Positions 1-11,072 of a stretch of DNA of 64,000 nt are shown one piece after another; position 1 is the stretch's first letter, and each line of letters begins with the position of its first letter. The notes under the pieces were generated by a model. That model was not told the origin of the DNA and searched no databases. It worked only from the letters and a program-made list of their open reading frames with translations. This DNA is from Hysterangium stoloniferum (Eukaryota > Basidiomycota > Agaricomycetes > Hysterangiales > Hysterangiaceae), in contig WHVD01000134.1 in the NCBI GenBank assembly GCA_015178975.1, positions 160,845 to 224,844 of the forward strand. The letters run 5' to 3'. Made by a program: the position numbers and the translations under genes.

Positions 1-124
1 CGCCCGCCCGAAATTTAAGGACATCCTACGGATATTTGCGAGGGCGCAGCCCATAAGCTGAAGCCAAGTCCTTCCGATCGGTCCCTGTCGGCCACCGACA
101 TTAGTCAGTTTCCAGTTCTTAACA
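1..124 (+). repeat. LTR1-family LTR, 3' end (cut by window edge)
   Basis: The last 124 bp of a long terminal repeat ending in TTAACA. It nearly matches the final part of the full LTR copies at 265-986 and 39649-40370. It is separated from the next LTR by only 140 bp, so these two LTRs and the short spacer look like one miniature element whose left end lies outside the window. Confidence 0.85.
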
Positions 125-264
125 TATGAATACTGACGTCAAATGTCACAAATCAAATATTCTTCAATAAAGTCGAATAAACAATCAAAGAATATTCAAC
201 AATATCGAATACAGATGCCTCATTTGACAAAGTATTAATTCACCCTGTTGATAAAGCGTGAGGC
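125..264 (+). mobile_element. 140-bp internal region between two LTR1 copies (TRIM-like)
   Basis: Lies between an LTR end (TTAACA) and an LTR start (TGTTACGAC). No coding capacity. The bases just before the downstream LTR (ATAAAGCGTGAGGC) resemble the polypurine tract before the 3' LTR of the Gypsy element at 55.0-63.1 kb (ATAAAGGGAGGATAC). This fits a terminal-repeat retrotransposon in miniature, which keeps only the priming signals. A large internal deletion of a longer element is the alternative. Confidence 0.55.
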
Positions 265-986
265 TGTTACGACTGTGTCGCAACCCTATCGGTCCCGAGG
301 TTATCACCACTTGTCAACGTTTCAAGTCACCATCTCGGAAACCATCAGCCCTGAAGCTGACGAATGTTTTCGCGAAGATCAAACTCCGTTTACGCCCACA
401 TCAAAATAACTTGTATTGTCTGGTCAAACTTTGATACGTCCCCTTTATTATGTTGATCCGTTCAATCTTATGCTTCGCATATGTCTATCTATATTTGTAG
501 TCCTTGAACTATTTCCTTTTATCGTAATCCCGCTCTCGGTTATCATCGGCCTCCGAACTAATCATAAACTTCCTGTTCCTAGTCAAGCTTATTGTTAATA
601 CCGTGTTCCACCCTTCTCCCCATTAGTATTTTCCAGACGCCTGTTACTTGTATATGAACCCGCTGTAGTTGTAGTCACTAGGCAATCAGAGTATCAACTC
701 AGAATACCCTCATACGCCTGTATCAGTCTCATACTAAGAATCCCCCCATCCGCCTTCGCGTGCGCTCGCCCACTCCCGGCCCCGACCCCTTGGCCTGAGG
801 CTCGAATTGTCCTTCGATTCCGATCGGTATCATGCTGAAAGGTACTCATTAGGATTAGTCTTCACCTGCCCGAAATTTGATGACACCCTATGGATATTTG
901 CGAGGGCGCAGCACATAAGCTGAAGCCAAGTCCTTCCGATCGGTCCCTGTCGGCCACTGACATTAGTCAGTTTTCAGTTCTTAACA
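265..986 (+). repeat. LTR1-family LTR, full length
   Basis: 722 bp, TGTTAC...TTAACA, the same length as the copy at 39649-40370 and highly similar to it. The flanks (GAGGC and GTAAG) do not match, as expected if this is the right-hand LTR of an element that begins before the window. On its right the broken copia reverse transcriptase reading frame resumes, so the element inserted into that older copia copy. Confidence 0.85.
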
Positions 987-2930
987 GTAAGTTCCTTAAC
1001 CATAAAATTGTATAACATTTTTCTCCACTCATTGCCTCCTTGTTTTGTGCCATACAGGGCCTTCAATAATGGCAATGCTAGGTGCTCCTTTCTGGGTTCT
1101 TCAAATCCTTCCGGCTGCTGAACCCAAACTTTCCCTTTCATCGTCCCATGTAAGTATGCTGATTTTACATTGAATTGAATTCATCATTCCTCCCAGCACT
1201 AGTAAAATTCAGAATGTTTCCCACTTCATAACTGGTGCATACATCTCATTAAAGTATAGACTGGGAATCTGACTAAGCCCTTGATGACAATCCAAACTTT
1301 TCACTTCACCAGTTCACTGTTTTTGTACATTCGACAACATATAGTTCCTGTCTTCAAAATTTGTGTTCCAGGTGGTGGTTCTTCGGGTGGTCCAAACACT
1401 TCGTGATCCAACATATTCTGCCATTCCATTTGTTGTGCCTTCTCTCAGGCAACTCCTTCTTCTCCTGGCATATTAAGTGCCTCTTGGATCATTGGATTAC
1501 TTCCTACGGCAGAATACATACAATAATAAGTCCATCATCATGTGTGAGGAGTATGCTTTTACCACAGTTTTATTGTGGTAAAACACTCCTTTTATTTTAT
1601 TTATATTTTACACATTCTATTCATATTTTTCTATGCTTTATATTCTTCGAATATTGCACCATTTTATTAGTTCAAAGCTTTGTGTATACTTGTGGGTGCA
1701 CTCGGCACCAAATGAAACTCAGACGCACTTTTACCCCAAGCACCACCACTTGTAAGACATAAACTAGGTCTACGGCAAGCGGTGATCAGGGTAACGTGTC
1801 AGCTACCACATAGGTAGCATTATCTGAGCTATCTAACACTTCAGGCCTCGAACTATAGCAGTCGAGGCCTCCAATCGAACCATCCTTCTTCCCATTCTAC
1901 TCATTTCTTTGTATATAGAATGGTCAGAACTTCTACCACTCTTCACATCATGTCCAAATTCATCCTCATCTGCTAATATTGTACTTCCAGCTATTTCTCT
2001 TATACATATGTCCAGATCGTGACATTCCACGTGGGATATCGGGTATGTTCAAAACTAGCTGTGACTGGTCCGATAATTTACTGATTTCTTTTCCTTTTTC
2101 ATCAGTGGGTCTTGGACATGGAGGAATTGTCTCATGAGCCTAGGCTGTGGCTCATTTGGCATCACCATCAATTGAGGTTTGTTATTATACACTACAGGTA
2201 TGTTGTCCAAATTTTCTTGTAATTCACCTTCTGATAAATTTGTATATCTGCATATTGATGATGAGGCTGGAATTGTCCTGAATTGGAACAGGTACACATT
2301 CCCTCTTTTGACAGCTTCGCCTAAGGTTCATCCATTAATGTCGATAATTCTTGAACCATTTATATTCAGATCAACTTGTTATCCATCTTTGAAGAGCTGT
2401 GTGGGATTCAGTAATTGTACCTTGGCTTTGGGTGTCCATTTGACATTCAGAATTTTGCCTATGAATTCCAGTCCAAAACTCGACACATTAAATTTCAATG
2501 TTCCGACACCCTTGGTGTAAATGTAACCACCATTCACTGTTTGAATCTTCTTCAGTACATTATATGCCATAAAATTGTGTAAGTCCTGGATATTTGGCAC
2601 ATAATGTCCTGACAATGTGGAATCCAGGAAATATTTATGTTGAGTCATATCTTTACCCATGAAAAATACAGAATCCACATCCCTTGGCTCGAAACTGAGG
2701 TTGATGAGTTATCAGGTGTGTTTGCTGGCCCTTTATCCTGCTTTGATTGTCCTCCCAATTGCTGAAGATTCTTCTTTTCAGACAATTTTGTGCCCAATGG
2801 GACAAATCTCCACACTTGTAGCATCCTTGCAAACTTTTATTATTTGGCCTGCCTCATCCCAGATTCCCACATCTGCACTGGAATCATCCCTGGGACCTGA
2901 TTGAATCACCTTGAGTGTGAAATGCAGAAC

Positions 2931-4355
2931 TGTTACGACCATGTCACAACCCAACAGTTCCCGAGGTTATTGCTGCCTATCGACGTTTCAAGTTACCGAT
3001 CAAGTCATCGCATCAGAAACCGTCGGTCACCCAACACTGACGTATGCTTTCACAGCGATCAAACCCTGTTTACACCCTTGTCAAGTTATACTTGTACTAT
3101 CTGGTTATGCTTTGATATGTCCCTTTCTTTATTATGATGATCTGTTCTACTCTATGTTTCACATAGGCCTGTATGTATATACTTGTAACCTGTGGACTAT
3201 TTCCTTTTCTTGTAATTCTGCTCTTGGATAAATCATGGCCTCTGAACTTATTGTAACCTTCCAGTTTCTAGTCAAGTTTATTTGTCAATAATGTTTTCTG
3301 CTCTTCCCTTAGGAGGGTGTTTATAATTACTATAATCTCAAATATTTACTAATAAAAGTCTTATTTTTACAAAACTCCATCTTTAAATAGTGATATCTAT
3401 TCTGAAACAATTATATCATCAAAAAACAACCATCAGAAATAGTTCTCCATATTACATCTTATACAACCCATAGTTATTTAACAAATTCTATTGTATATAA
3501 TTTCCTTCCTTTTACAGATGTCTACTAATACTTTTATTAGTACTTTGTCTTTTAAAAGCTGTAATGTAGTTATTTCCTAGTAAAATATATGAGATGTCAT
3601 TGGAAATTTTTCATCCTATGGCCTTCTTTATTAAGTGAAATTACCTATATATTCTGGGTATGTTGAATCAAGTAGAAATCTGTTCAGATTGACAGATCCA
3701 TTCCAAAGTAATACATATGTATTTAGAGGTGCCAATGATATACATATGCATGGAATGGACTATCTAAAGGTATCTACTTTTTAAAAGTATTAGTGTTTCA
3801 AACTACTAATTTTTTTTATTGTCTACTCGTGTCCAGAAAGATTCTTTAGTTTGTAATGTATGAGAGAGTTTAAAACTTTTTGAAAGTTTTAAAAACCAAA
3901 TTATGTTTGAATCACATCCCAGATGTTTAAATGACCTTTAGAGTATATTAGAATTTGGTATACTTAATAGTTTTCAGATATCCTCCTTAGTTAACATTTT
4001 CTAGACGCCTATGACTTGTATATAAATCCACTGTAGTTGTGTTACTAGGCAATCAGAATATTAACTCAGAACACCCACATACATCTCTAGAAGTCTTACT
4101 CTAAATATCCCGCTCTCTGCCTTTGCATGCGCTTGCCCACTCTCGGTCCCCAACCCCTTGGCCCAACACATGACTTATCCTTCAGTTCTGATCGGTGATT
4201 CACCGTGAGGAACTTGTTAGGGCTAGTCTTTGCCCGCCCGAAATTTAAGGACACCTGACGGTAACTTGCGAGGGTGCAGTACATAAGCTGAAGCCAAATC
4301 CTTCTGATCAGTCCCCATTGGCCAACCGACATTAGTCAGTTTTCAGTTCTTAACA
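2931..4355 (+). repeat. Solo LTR of LTR1 family with 5-bp TSD and internal insertion
   Basis: Begins TGTTACGACC and ends TTAACA. It is flanked by the perfect direct repeat AGAAC (2926-2930 and 4356-4360), so it is a solo LTR left by LTR-LTR recombination. It is about twice the normal 722 bp because a 675-bp sequence (3312-3986) is inserted in it. It sits inside the copia element, between the zinc-knuckle and upstream gag segments. Confidence 0.85.
3312..3986. mobile_element. 675-bp AT-rich non-autonomous DNA element inserted in an LTR
   Basis: Flanked by TTA on both sides (3309-3311 and 3987-3989). The uninterrupted LTR copies have a single TTA at the corresponding place, so the empty site is known. 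The ends are short inverted repeats (GGAGG at each end). No ORF. A TTA target duplication is usual for PIF/Harbinger elements, but the inverted repeat is too short to assign the superfamily. Confidence 0.5.
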
Positions 4356-5064
4356 AGAACCATCTGCAAACCTGGGATGTATTTCTTTTCATATCTCAAT
4401 TTGTCGAAGCTTGTTGACAATTTCTTCAACAGTGTCCTTGTCATAGTTGATTGTTGTCGACATGATATCAAAGTCTTCCAGGAGTGTGCTCATGAAAAGG
4501 CTAAGGTAATTGGGGTCCGCAATGCTGTGTCCTGCTTCTAACAATTTGATTCAGATAGAATCCATTTGGGCCTTATACTTGATTATTCCAGTACCATCAT
4601 ACCTCATATGTACGAGTTTGGAGAGTAATGTTGCCCAGCTGTTAGCAAGATGTGTTCTGTAAGTATTTTTCAGTTTGTTCCAAGTGTCAACAGGATTATC
4701 ATTGGTCATAATAGCTACCCTTGGTTCATCTTCTACGTGCAATATTATTTCACTATACACCCTCTTCTTTTGAAGCACCCAGGCTTCTTTGATTTCCAAT
4801 TTGTCTTTCATCAGGGTGTTCAATTTAGTGCATATGGGATCTGCCAATTCTCCAGTTATGACTTTCCACTGGTTCAAAGATTCGAGTACTATCTTCATAC
4901 TTATGCTCTATGTAAAATAGTTGTCTTTGCATAGCTTTGGAAAGACTTGATATGCACTTCCGGTACTCAATTCATAGTCCTTGATCTTCTCCAAGGTAAT
5001 CATGATAATAGTCCTGAGCAATTCAATGTTCTTTTACTGATAAGAAGTGCCAGGGCCCATAACC

Positions 5065-5258
5065 TGAAGATTAACAAGTGTGAATAGTTGTTTGTTGTTA
5101 TTCTTTATGCTAATTCTCATATATATATATATATTGTACAGGTGGACAGAGTTTATTCACTAAGTGGATTGATACATCATAAGCTGCATCATCTATTGTA
5201 TCATATGCACGGCTCCACTCGTTCCAGTACCTATACCTTCAACACTTGTATCTCAATA
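5065..5258 (-). repeat. 5' LTR of the decayed copia element
   Basis: 194 bp, clearly similar to the solo LTR at 15123-15311. On the minus strand it is directly followed by GGTTATGGGCCC. This is the type of primer-binding site used by Ty5 and Drosophila copia, complementary to the anticodon arm of initiator tRNA-Met. Confidence 0.75.
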
Positions 5259-7200
5259 GATTCTGTATCCTTTTATCTTTCCTGTGACTTGTCAGAGGAT
5301 GATCCAATTGAAAATCCACAAAACTCCTGGATGTGGTTGCAGGATTTAACATCACATAGAATATGTGCATAATCAATGAATTTAAAATCCCATTCACATC
5401 GCTGAATTTAATGGAATTACAAAATGATGTAGAATATGTTGGATGGTCCACAATTGAGTTAAACTCTCCTTTGTTCCAACTGCTTGGCAAATATACATAC
5501 ATATGTAAATTCCCTTTGTTCCTTCACATGATCAAAAGAGGCTATATCACACTGGCTCCTCACAATTGTCGAGAATCTTTGACAAGATAGATGATCCTGA
5601 AGACCAAACAGTCATCTACCAACACCAAGCAGTCCAGGTAACTGATGTAGAGATATTGACTGGCTTGCAAAACAGCTAGAATGTGGGCCATTTTGCAAGC
5701 CAGTCAATATCTTTTGAATTACTAAGTGGATTGCTTAGTGTTGATGGAAGACCCACAGGATTTGATATATCTTTTCAAATATTCTCAGAAGTTTAGTTGT
5801 TTTATTTGAGGCTCTATCTCAATTTATTAAAATTATGTAACAGGCTGAGCCATGGTGAGAGGACACAGCAATATGTATTCACCATAATGGTCCCAAGGTG
5901 TTTATTTTAAATTCTAAATTCTAAATTTATATTAAACACCACATGTAAAGAATATTGTAGCTTCTCTTGCATGTTTAAACCTCAATGCATCGGAGTCTGA
6001 AATAGGTACCTGAATGTCCCCGCCGAATGGAGTTTCTATCGCCAAAAGCCAGAACCCCACCAGCCACCCAGAATCTGTTGCAGAGGTTTATGACAGTTTC
6101 TGAATCTTTAATTATTCCAAAAAACTGAGGGAAGATTGACTTTCACTGGCCCTAATATATTCAAGTATCTCTGTGTTCCCAAGAGTAGTCAGTCACAAAT
6201 GTCAGCAGTTGAGTGTGCTTCTGTTTTCTTCCAACATAACATCTGGACACAGTTTCCATGGCTAGATGAGTCCAGCCGGGTGAATCGAATAATGAATCGA
6301 AATCTCAGACTGGACTAATATACTCCAGGTAACTACTGACCATTGCATCTACATTACAGGTGGCTAGTAACCATGTCCAACAATTCCAGATTCAATCGCA
6401 ATACACTTCACCCCTATTGCCTGAAACAAGATTGCATCGTTAGGCACAATGCTAAATACTGTAGAGTAATAAATATGGCACACATGGCTTTTCTCAACAT
6501 TGACAGGTACCATGGAACCTCGGAGATATATAAGGTGTGTGATAAATACAGAATGTGGGTATTCTTCAGTTTTCGAGATGACAGTTAACTCCCCATGAGC
6601 ATCACGAGGCAGGCATTGCCTCTGCAGTGTGCTACTATGGCCGTATACAGCCATTCATTGCTGGAAAGTAGTAAACAGTAAACAAAGTTTCATCTATGGA
6701 CTGTATATAGTCCAAACTGTCTAAACTGTGAGTTTCTTGATCTTTTTTCGAGTTTACTAAGTCCCACAGTCAGTACGAGACCCACTGGGAATGTGTGGCA
6801 AGTATGAAAGGCACACCCACGAAGTAGAACTTTGGTTCTCAGAGACTTCGACCGAGCAATCACCACACCAACTCCATGTAGTGTTAAACAAGGCATTATG
6901 CTACACCAGAGATATCAGGGAAGGTGAGCGAATATCTAACAGACTTCACATCTTGTCCATAATGGACTGCAAGAGTAGACCATGATATCTCTTGAAGATA
7001 ATTGAGCCAAGAACTCAGGATTAGGGTATGGATGGATTTTGTTCTGTATGAATTGATGTATACAAACCTAAGCCAAATATAAGGAAACAATACTGATAAT
7101 TTTAATGGAAACTCCCTACAAAATATTGGAGAGGGTAATGGTTCGTATTCATTATCAGTCCCAGAAGGTTTTGCGTAGCTGAGATTGCGAACAGGCAGAA
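5259..7200. other. Degenerate intergenic DNA, no gene recognised
   Basis: AT-rich sequence with only short open frames on both strands and no convincing exon chain. It holds a strong hairpin at 5617-5750 (listed separately). Nothing else is identified. Confidence 0.4.
5617..5750. repeat. Palindromic hairpin element
   Basis: A perfect 21-bp inverted repeat (5652-5672 with 5691-5711) around an 18-nt loop. Weaker pairing continues outward to about 5617 and 5750. It could be a small fold-back MITE or a hairpin RNA source. Confidence 0.6.
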
Positions 7201-7202
7201 GT

Positions 7203-7936
7203 CATTCGTCATCTAAGACATCTGGGTCGAATGATGCGTCCACCTCTGCATCCAGGTGTCCATTCATGCTCATTGGGTGAGAGATACTGCATTGACTGAC
7301 TATCATAGATAAGTCTTTTTGAAAGTTGGTTAAATATGAATGTAGTATTTATGTATAGGCTTATTTGATTACGATTAACTAGCTTAGCTGTAATAGTTAT
7401 AGTATGATTAGTTATGAGAACGGGCAAAATATTAGCCTGGCTAAAGGTGATGGAAGAAAGAGAAAAATTGTCGAAGGGAGGGAGCGGAAAAAATCCTGTG
7501 CAATGTGCCGCTGGTCTCCTCCTGACTAAGGTCTTTTGATTTGATAATATATCTGACATAGCATGCTATTGATGCACTTCTAGTTTAGTCAATACCTTTA
7601 ATACCCCCCCACCAGTATCAAAAATTTCATCAGGCTACCTGAAGTGTGTGAACAATATTACTTATTTCATTTTATTGAGTCAAAAGTACATAGTATGCAA
7701 ATAACACTGTCTAACTATATCAATGCCGCCAAATGCAAGTGCGCCCTTCTGGGGTGGCCAGGAACGCTGGAACGCGAGCTCATCGTCACTGACGACGAGC
7801 GCGTTACTATGACCCCGGAGGACGTTGCCGAAGGCAGCGCCGTGAGGTGATATGGCCTGTAAGCAAGGGCAGTGACGCGACGCGTTGAAAGGAAGTCTCC
7901 CACGGCCTCGAAGGTATAGTGAAAAGTAAGTAACAT
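7203..7936 (-). pseudogene. Possible exons of an unrecognised host gene (remnant)
   Basis: Two pieces look coding on the minus strand. One is a GC-rich stretch at about 7726-7870, preceded by a CTTGCTTACAG-like acceptor, open for about 48 codons with a motif like NALVVSDDELAFQRSW. The other is an acidic tail at about 7203-7270 ending DPDVLDDE and a stop. No 5' part is visible; the DIRS element lies immediately upstream. It may be a gene truncated by that insertion. The family is not recognised. Confidence 0.25.
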
Positions 7937-8230
7937 TTTGTTATCTCTGTTGTATTGGTTTTCTTACTTGAAGCGTCCCATTCTCACAGAATTAGCGGTG
8001 GAAGAGGCCCAACGCAACAAGGGGGCATATTAGCCCGGGGCTACACATATGTCCACTCAGACTAATTTGCTTATAAATTTGGACGTCCAGCTTCGTCTAT
8101 GTGTCGTGATGAGAGCAGAGAGCTGTATGGTTGGGTAGGGGGAGAGCTTAGCTCTCCGCGTATGCGTGGGAAGACTCGCCGCTCACCCACAAAGAACAAC
8201 TGCCTGCCAAACGTGGCGAGGCTACGCCGC

Positions 8231-9500
8231 CTACCCAACCAAGGCAGTTGCATTCCTTGTTGAAAGGTTCTCCAAATGCCGTGATGCTATCTGTTCAAAG
8301 GCCCTGATGTATGTTTCATATGCTAATGACTTCCATCTGCCTGCTAATCTCACGATCTCAGGATCAACTCCTTGTGCTAGAAAGAAAGATGCGCCGCCGA
8401 TACGAAATGAATGTCCGAAGGTTGTTCCCCATCCCCATGCTTTAAGAATGAGATTTATTCGTTCGAGTGCAGCTTTTTTGACTATCGGTCTTACTGCACC
8501 TCTGTCATCTAGCCAACAAAACAGTGGTTCTTCCGGTCCGGCCGGTACGACTTTCGATAAATTGATTAGTGCGTCTATTGGGCATGTCCCTTGCTGATCT
8601 GTTAGGTATACCGCTTGGGTTACACCAGATTTGGCCGTTTTAGCCGCAGGTAAGTCCAAACGTGCATACCTCCTGCCGTCATTGTCATGGCTAATTAGGA
8701 CGTCCTTCTGCTTCAAATGCTTTTTGCCATCAAAATGTGTTCTGGATGATACTGTGACCTCCCCGAAACACATTAAACCCCAAAAGGCGCACGTAGATAT
8801 GGCCCATACACAGGCATCGAAGGAGTTGTTCAAATCCAATGACGCCCTCAACGCGAGTAGCATCTTCAATTTTATCGGTGGACGTGGGGGCCGTTTTCGT
8901 GTATTGCCTTGTAAGTTCTCTAGCCCCCTTAGTGACCATTCGATTCTCGTTCGTTCGTCATCTGACAGGGGTGGGGGCCAACCTTGAGCTATGTGCCATG
9001 CTCTAACCGCCGCTAAGTATTTCCGAGTAACTCCAACTGACACAGTCTCAAATGCTGTCCCAGCAGTTAGCTCCTGACTGAGCAATGATGAGTCCGCTGC
9101 CGCCCAAAGTGCGAAAGAATGTAAAATTGAGAAGGATGCCGGCAATCTTTCCGATTCAGATACAGAGAAGATATCACAAAATACATAGAATTTGCGGAGA
9201 CCCGATCCGTAGCTATTCGCATCCCGCAGTGATGCTTCAGAGGCTATGGACGCTAGTAACTGCAGTACCGGGTGCTGTACAGTAGATGGAGGCGGTGTGT
9301 TGATTCCTTTCCACCTGAAGAGTCTCTCTTTAGCTCTGCATGGAGGCCTCAGTACTGACGAAACAAGGTGCAATTGTCCAGCTGGTAATGTCTGCAATGA
9401 TGAGGCGAAGGGTGCTGACACCCTTGCAGGTGCTACGGTGATTGGATCCGGTGTAACAAATGGTTGGGGATGTCTAATGTGGCCCGTGATTGTATTCCGG
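8231..9500 (-). CDS. DIRS tyrosine recombinase, probably inactive
   Basis: C-terminal domain of the phage-integrase/tyrosine recombinase fold. The box HSFRIGGASFF contains the HxxR pair, a tryptophan takes the late H/W position (AGRWKS), and a tyrosine about ten residues on (YETYIRAF) fits the nucleophile. The first catalytic arginine, expected in a box of the form GLxRxGE, is a cysteine (GLMCFGEV; TGT codon at about 8770), which a CGT to TGT change would explain. The same open frame runs on upstream through the RT region, but there it is out of frame with the RT. Recombination activity is therefore doubtful. Confidence 0.75.
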
Positions 9501-11020
9501 GGAAGCCTTTGAGGAAGTCGGTGATATGGCCTCGGGAAAGGGCATCTGTGATGTTCTCTCTGGATGGTACAAATTCGGCTCTTAGTTGTATTCAATTTGT
9601 GGCTAACAGTTTGTAAATTTCTTTTAGAATCATGTTTGTCTCCTTGTTGCGTGACCGGCCTTTGTTCACCACTGCAATGACACCACTGTTGTCCGAACGC
9701 ACCAAGAAAACTGAATTGGACTGGTTGCGTCGATGCATCGCCCCAGACTGTAACGCCATCCTCAGCCCCAACTCTACAGCGACTGCTTCTGCCCATCCGA
9801 TGTCGCATTGGCGATGTGGGCCCACTTCGAAACCAGGGGCCCACTTCCACACTGCCCACTGGGTGCCGACTATGATGCCCAATCCAAATGATGTACTGGC
9901 ATCCCCCCACCACCCTATGTCGATCGGATCCACTGATGCGATGGGGAGCTCGTTTGGCAAGTGCCGCAATATGAAGTAAACCCATGACATATCTGCTTGC
10001 AATGCTGGGCTTGGGGGGAATGATGCTCTTCGTGATGTGAAACCACGTGCGAATGTGGATATAGAGCGTAGAAAAGGTTTTATCCATGGGAAGATGGATG
10101 CCGCGTGGACCAACTTCCCATGTAGCCTCTCCGCCTCGTTTGCTGAGAATTGATGCTCCTCCTGGGCCCATCGTTTGACTAGCTCCAGTGTCGCCTCGAG
10201 TTTCTCCTTCGGCATTGCTACGGTTTTGGCCTCCAAGTCCCATATGAAGCCTATGTATTTCTGTACTGACGAAAAAGGTCTTGTTTTGCTCTCGCTCCAG
10301 GGTACACCAAATTGTGCTGTCAATGCAATGAAGTCGTTTTCTGTCCAAACCTGCCCTGGCAAACGAATGGCCAGGAAATCGTCTACCCACTTTAGCAACC
10401 ACCCGAAGCCTGCCTTTCGGTACAAGGCAATCAGCATATCTGCAATACTCCCGAATACACCTGCACTCGAGGCTAAGCCAAATGCGACCGCCCGATCGAC
10501 GTATACTAGGCCATCCCAGAAGACGCAGCATGCGTTCTGCTGATCTGGTCGTATGGGTGTCATCCGGTACGCTGCAGAAATGTCGAAGGTGGCAGCCATG
10601 GAACCTTCTGGCAGAGATAATATCAATGCCGCCGCATCTGCAAAGGTGCCCCATTCTGTTGGGAAGTCGTCGGGATTTATGCGACTGTTTATGGAGGAAT
10701 GTATCGGGTCGTCTCGGGGAAATGATAGGTCTTGTATCATGCGGTACGTGCTTGAATTCGGTTTTGGGATCAGCCCCAGGGGAGAGGTCTGAAATGGTCC
10801 TATGGCTTGCTCCAGTTCCTCTGGTGTAAAGCCCCTGGAGTAGCGGCCAATCTTTTGTTCGCTTGCTATATACTTGGTTATAAATTCTGTGTCCACTAAG
10901 GAGGATCTGTGATTTTCGAAAAATGGCTGTACGTGATATGTGCTCTTTCAGTCCGATGTCAAATCCATTATTCAAACCTGCTATAATATTCTGCCAGTCT
11001 TGCAATATACCATATTTACT
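9450..11020 (-). pseudogene. DIRS reverse transcriptase / RNase H with frameshift and stop
   Basis: The RT core is open from 10896 to 9592 (434 codons). Visible boxes include SPLGLIPKPN, the FDISAAYRM palm motif and the WVDDFL catalytic box (VDD). The N-terminal part (to about 10930) is in another frame; a one-base insertion near the ATTTTTCGAAAAT run would explain it. In the RNase H region an in-frame TGA (about 9592) interrupts the frame, which then continues with FVPSRENITDALSRG in the original frame. A CGA to TGA change is a plausible cause. Confidence 0.75.
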
Positions 11021-11072
11021 CAATATACGTGCCGCGCCGACAGGGTCGAGCGGCGTTGTGACCCATCTCGGG

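Larger units (their letters stand above)
987..5258 (-). mobile_element. Decayed Ty1/copia retrotransposon
   Basis: Read on the minus strand from its 5' LTR (5065-5258) leftwards. Next come a primer-binding site GGTTATGGGCCC (5064-5053), a gag fragment (about 4551-4898), a CCHC zinc knuckle (2782-2823), an aspartic-protease-like segment with LDST (about 2590-2640) and a reverse transcriptase piece at about 1010-1170 that reads like the copia block around PEGF and KALYG. Stops and frame breaks are frequent. It is interrupted by an LTR1 solo LTR (2931-4355) and ends abruptly at another LTR1 (987). The integrase part is too decayed to place. Family assignment is firm; internal limits are not. Confidence 0.75.

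Noticed and set aside
265-986. Claiming self-priming for the LTR1 family as well
   Set aside because: The bases after the LTR match the region downstream of its TATA-like box only imperfectly, unlike the exact 11-mer in the Gypsy element.
1361-1762. 133-codon open frame on the + strand
   Set aside because: Composition is aromatic/Cys-rich and it runs antisense to decayed copia sequence; no domain or splice context.
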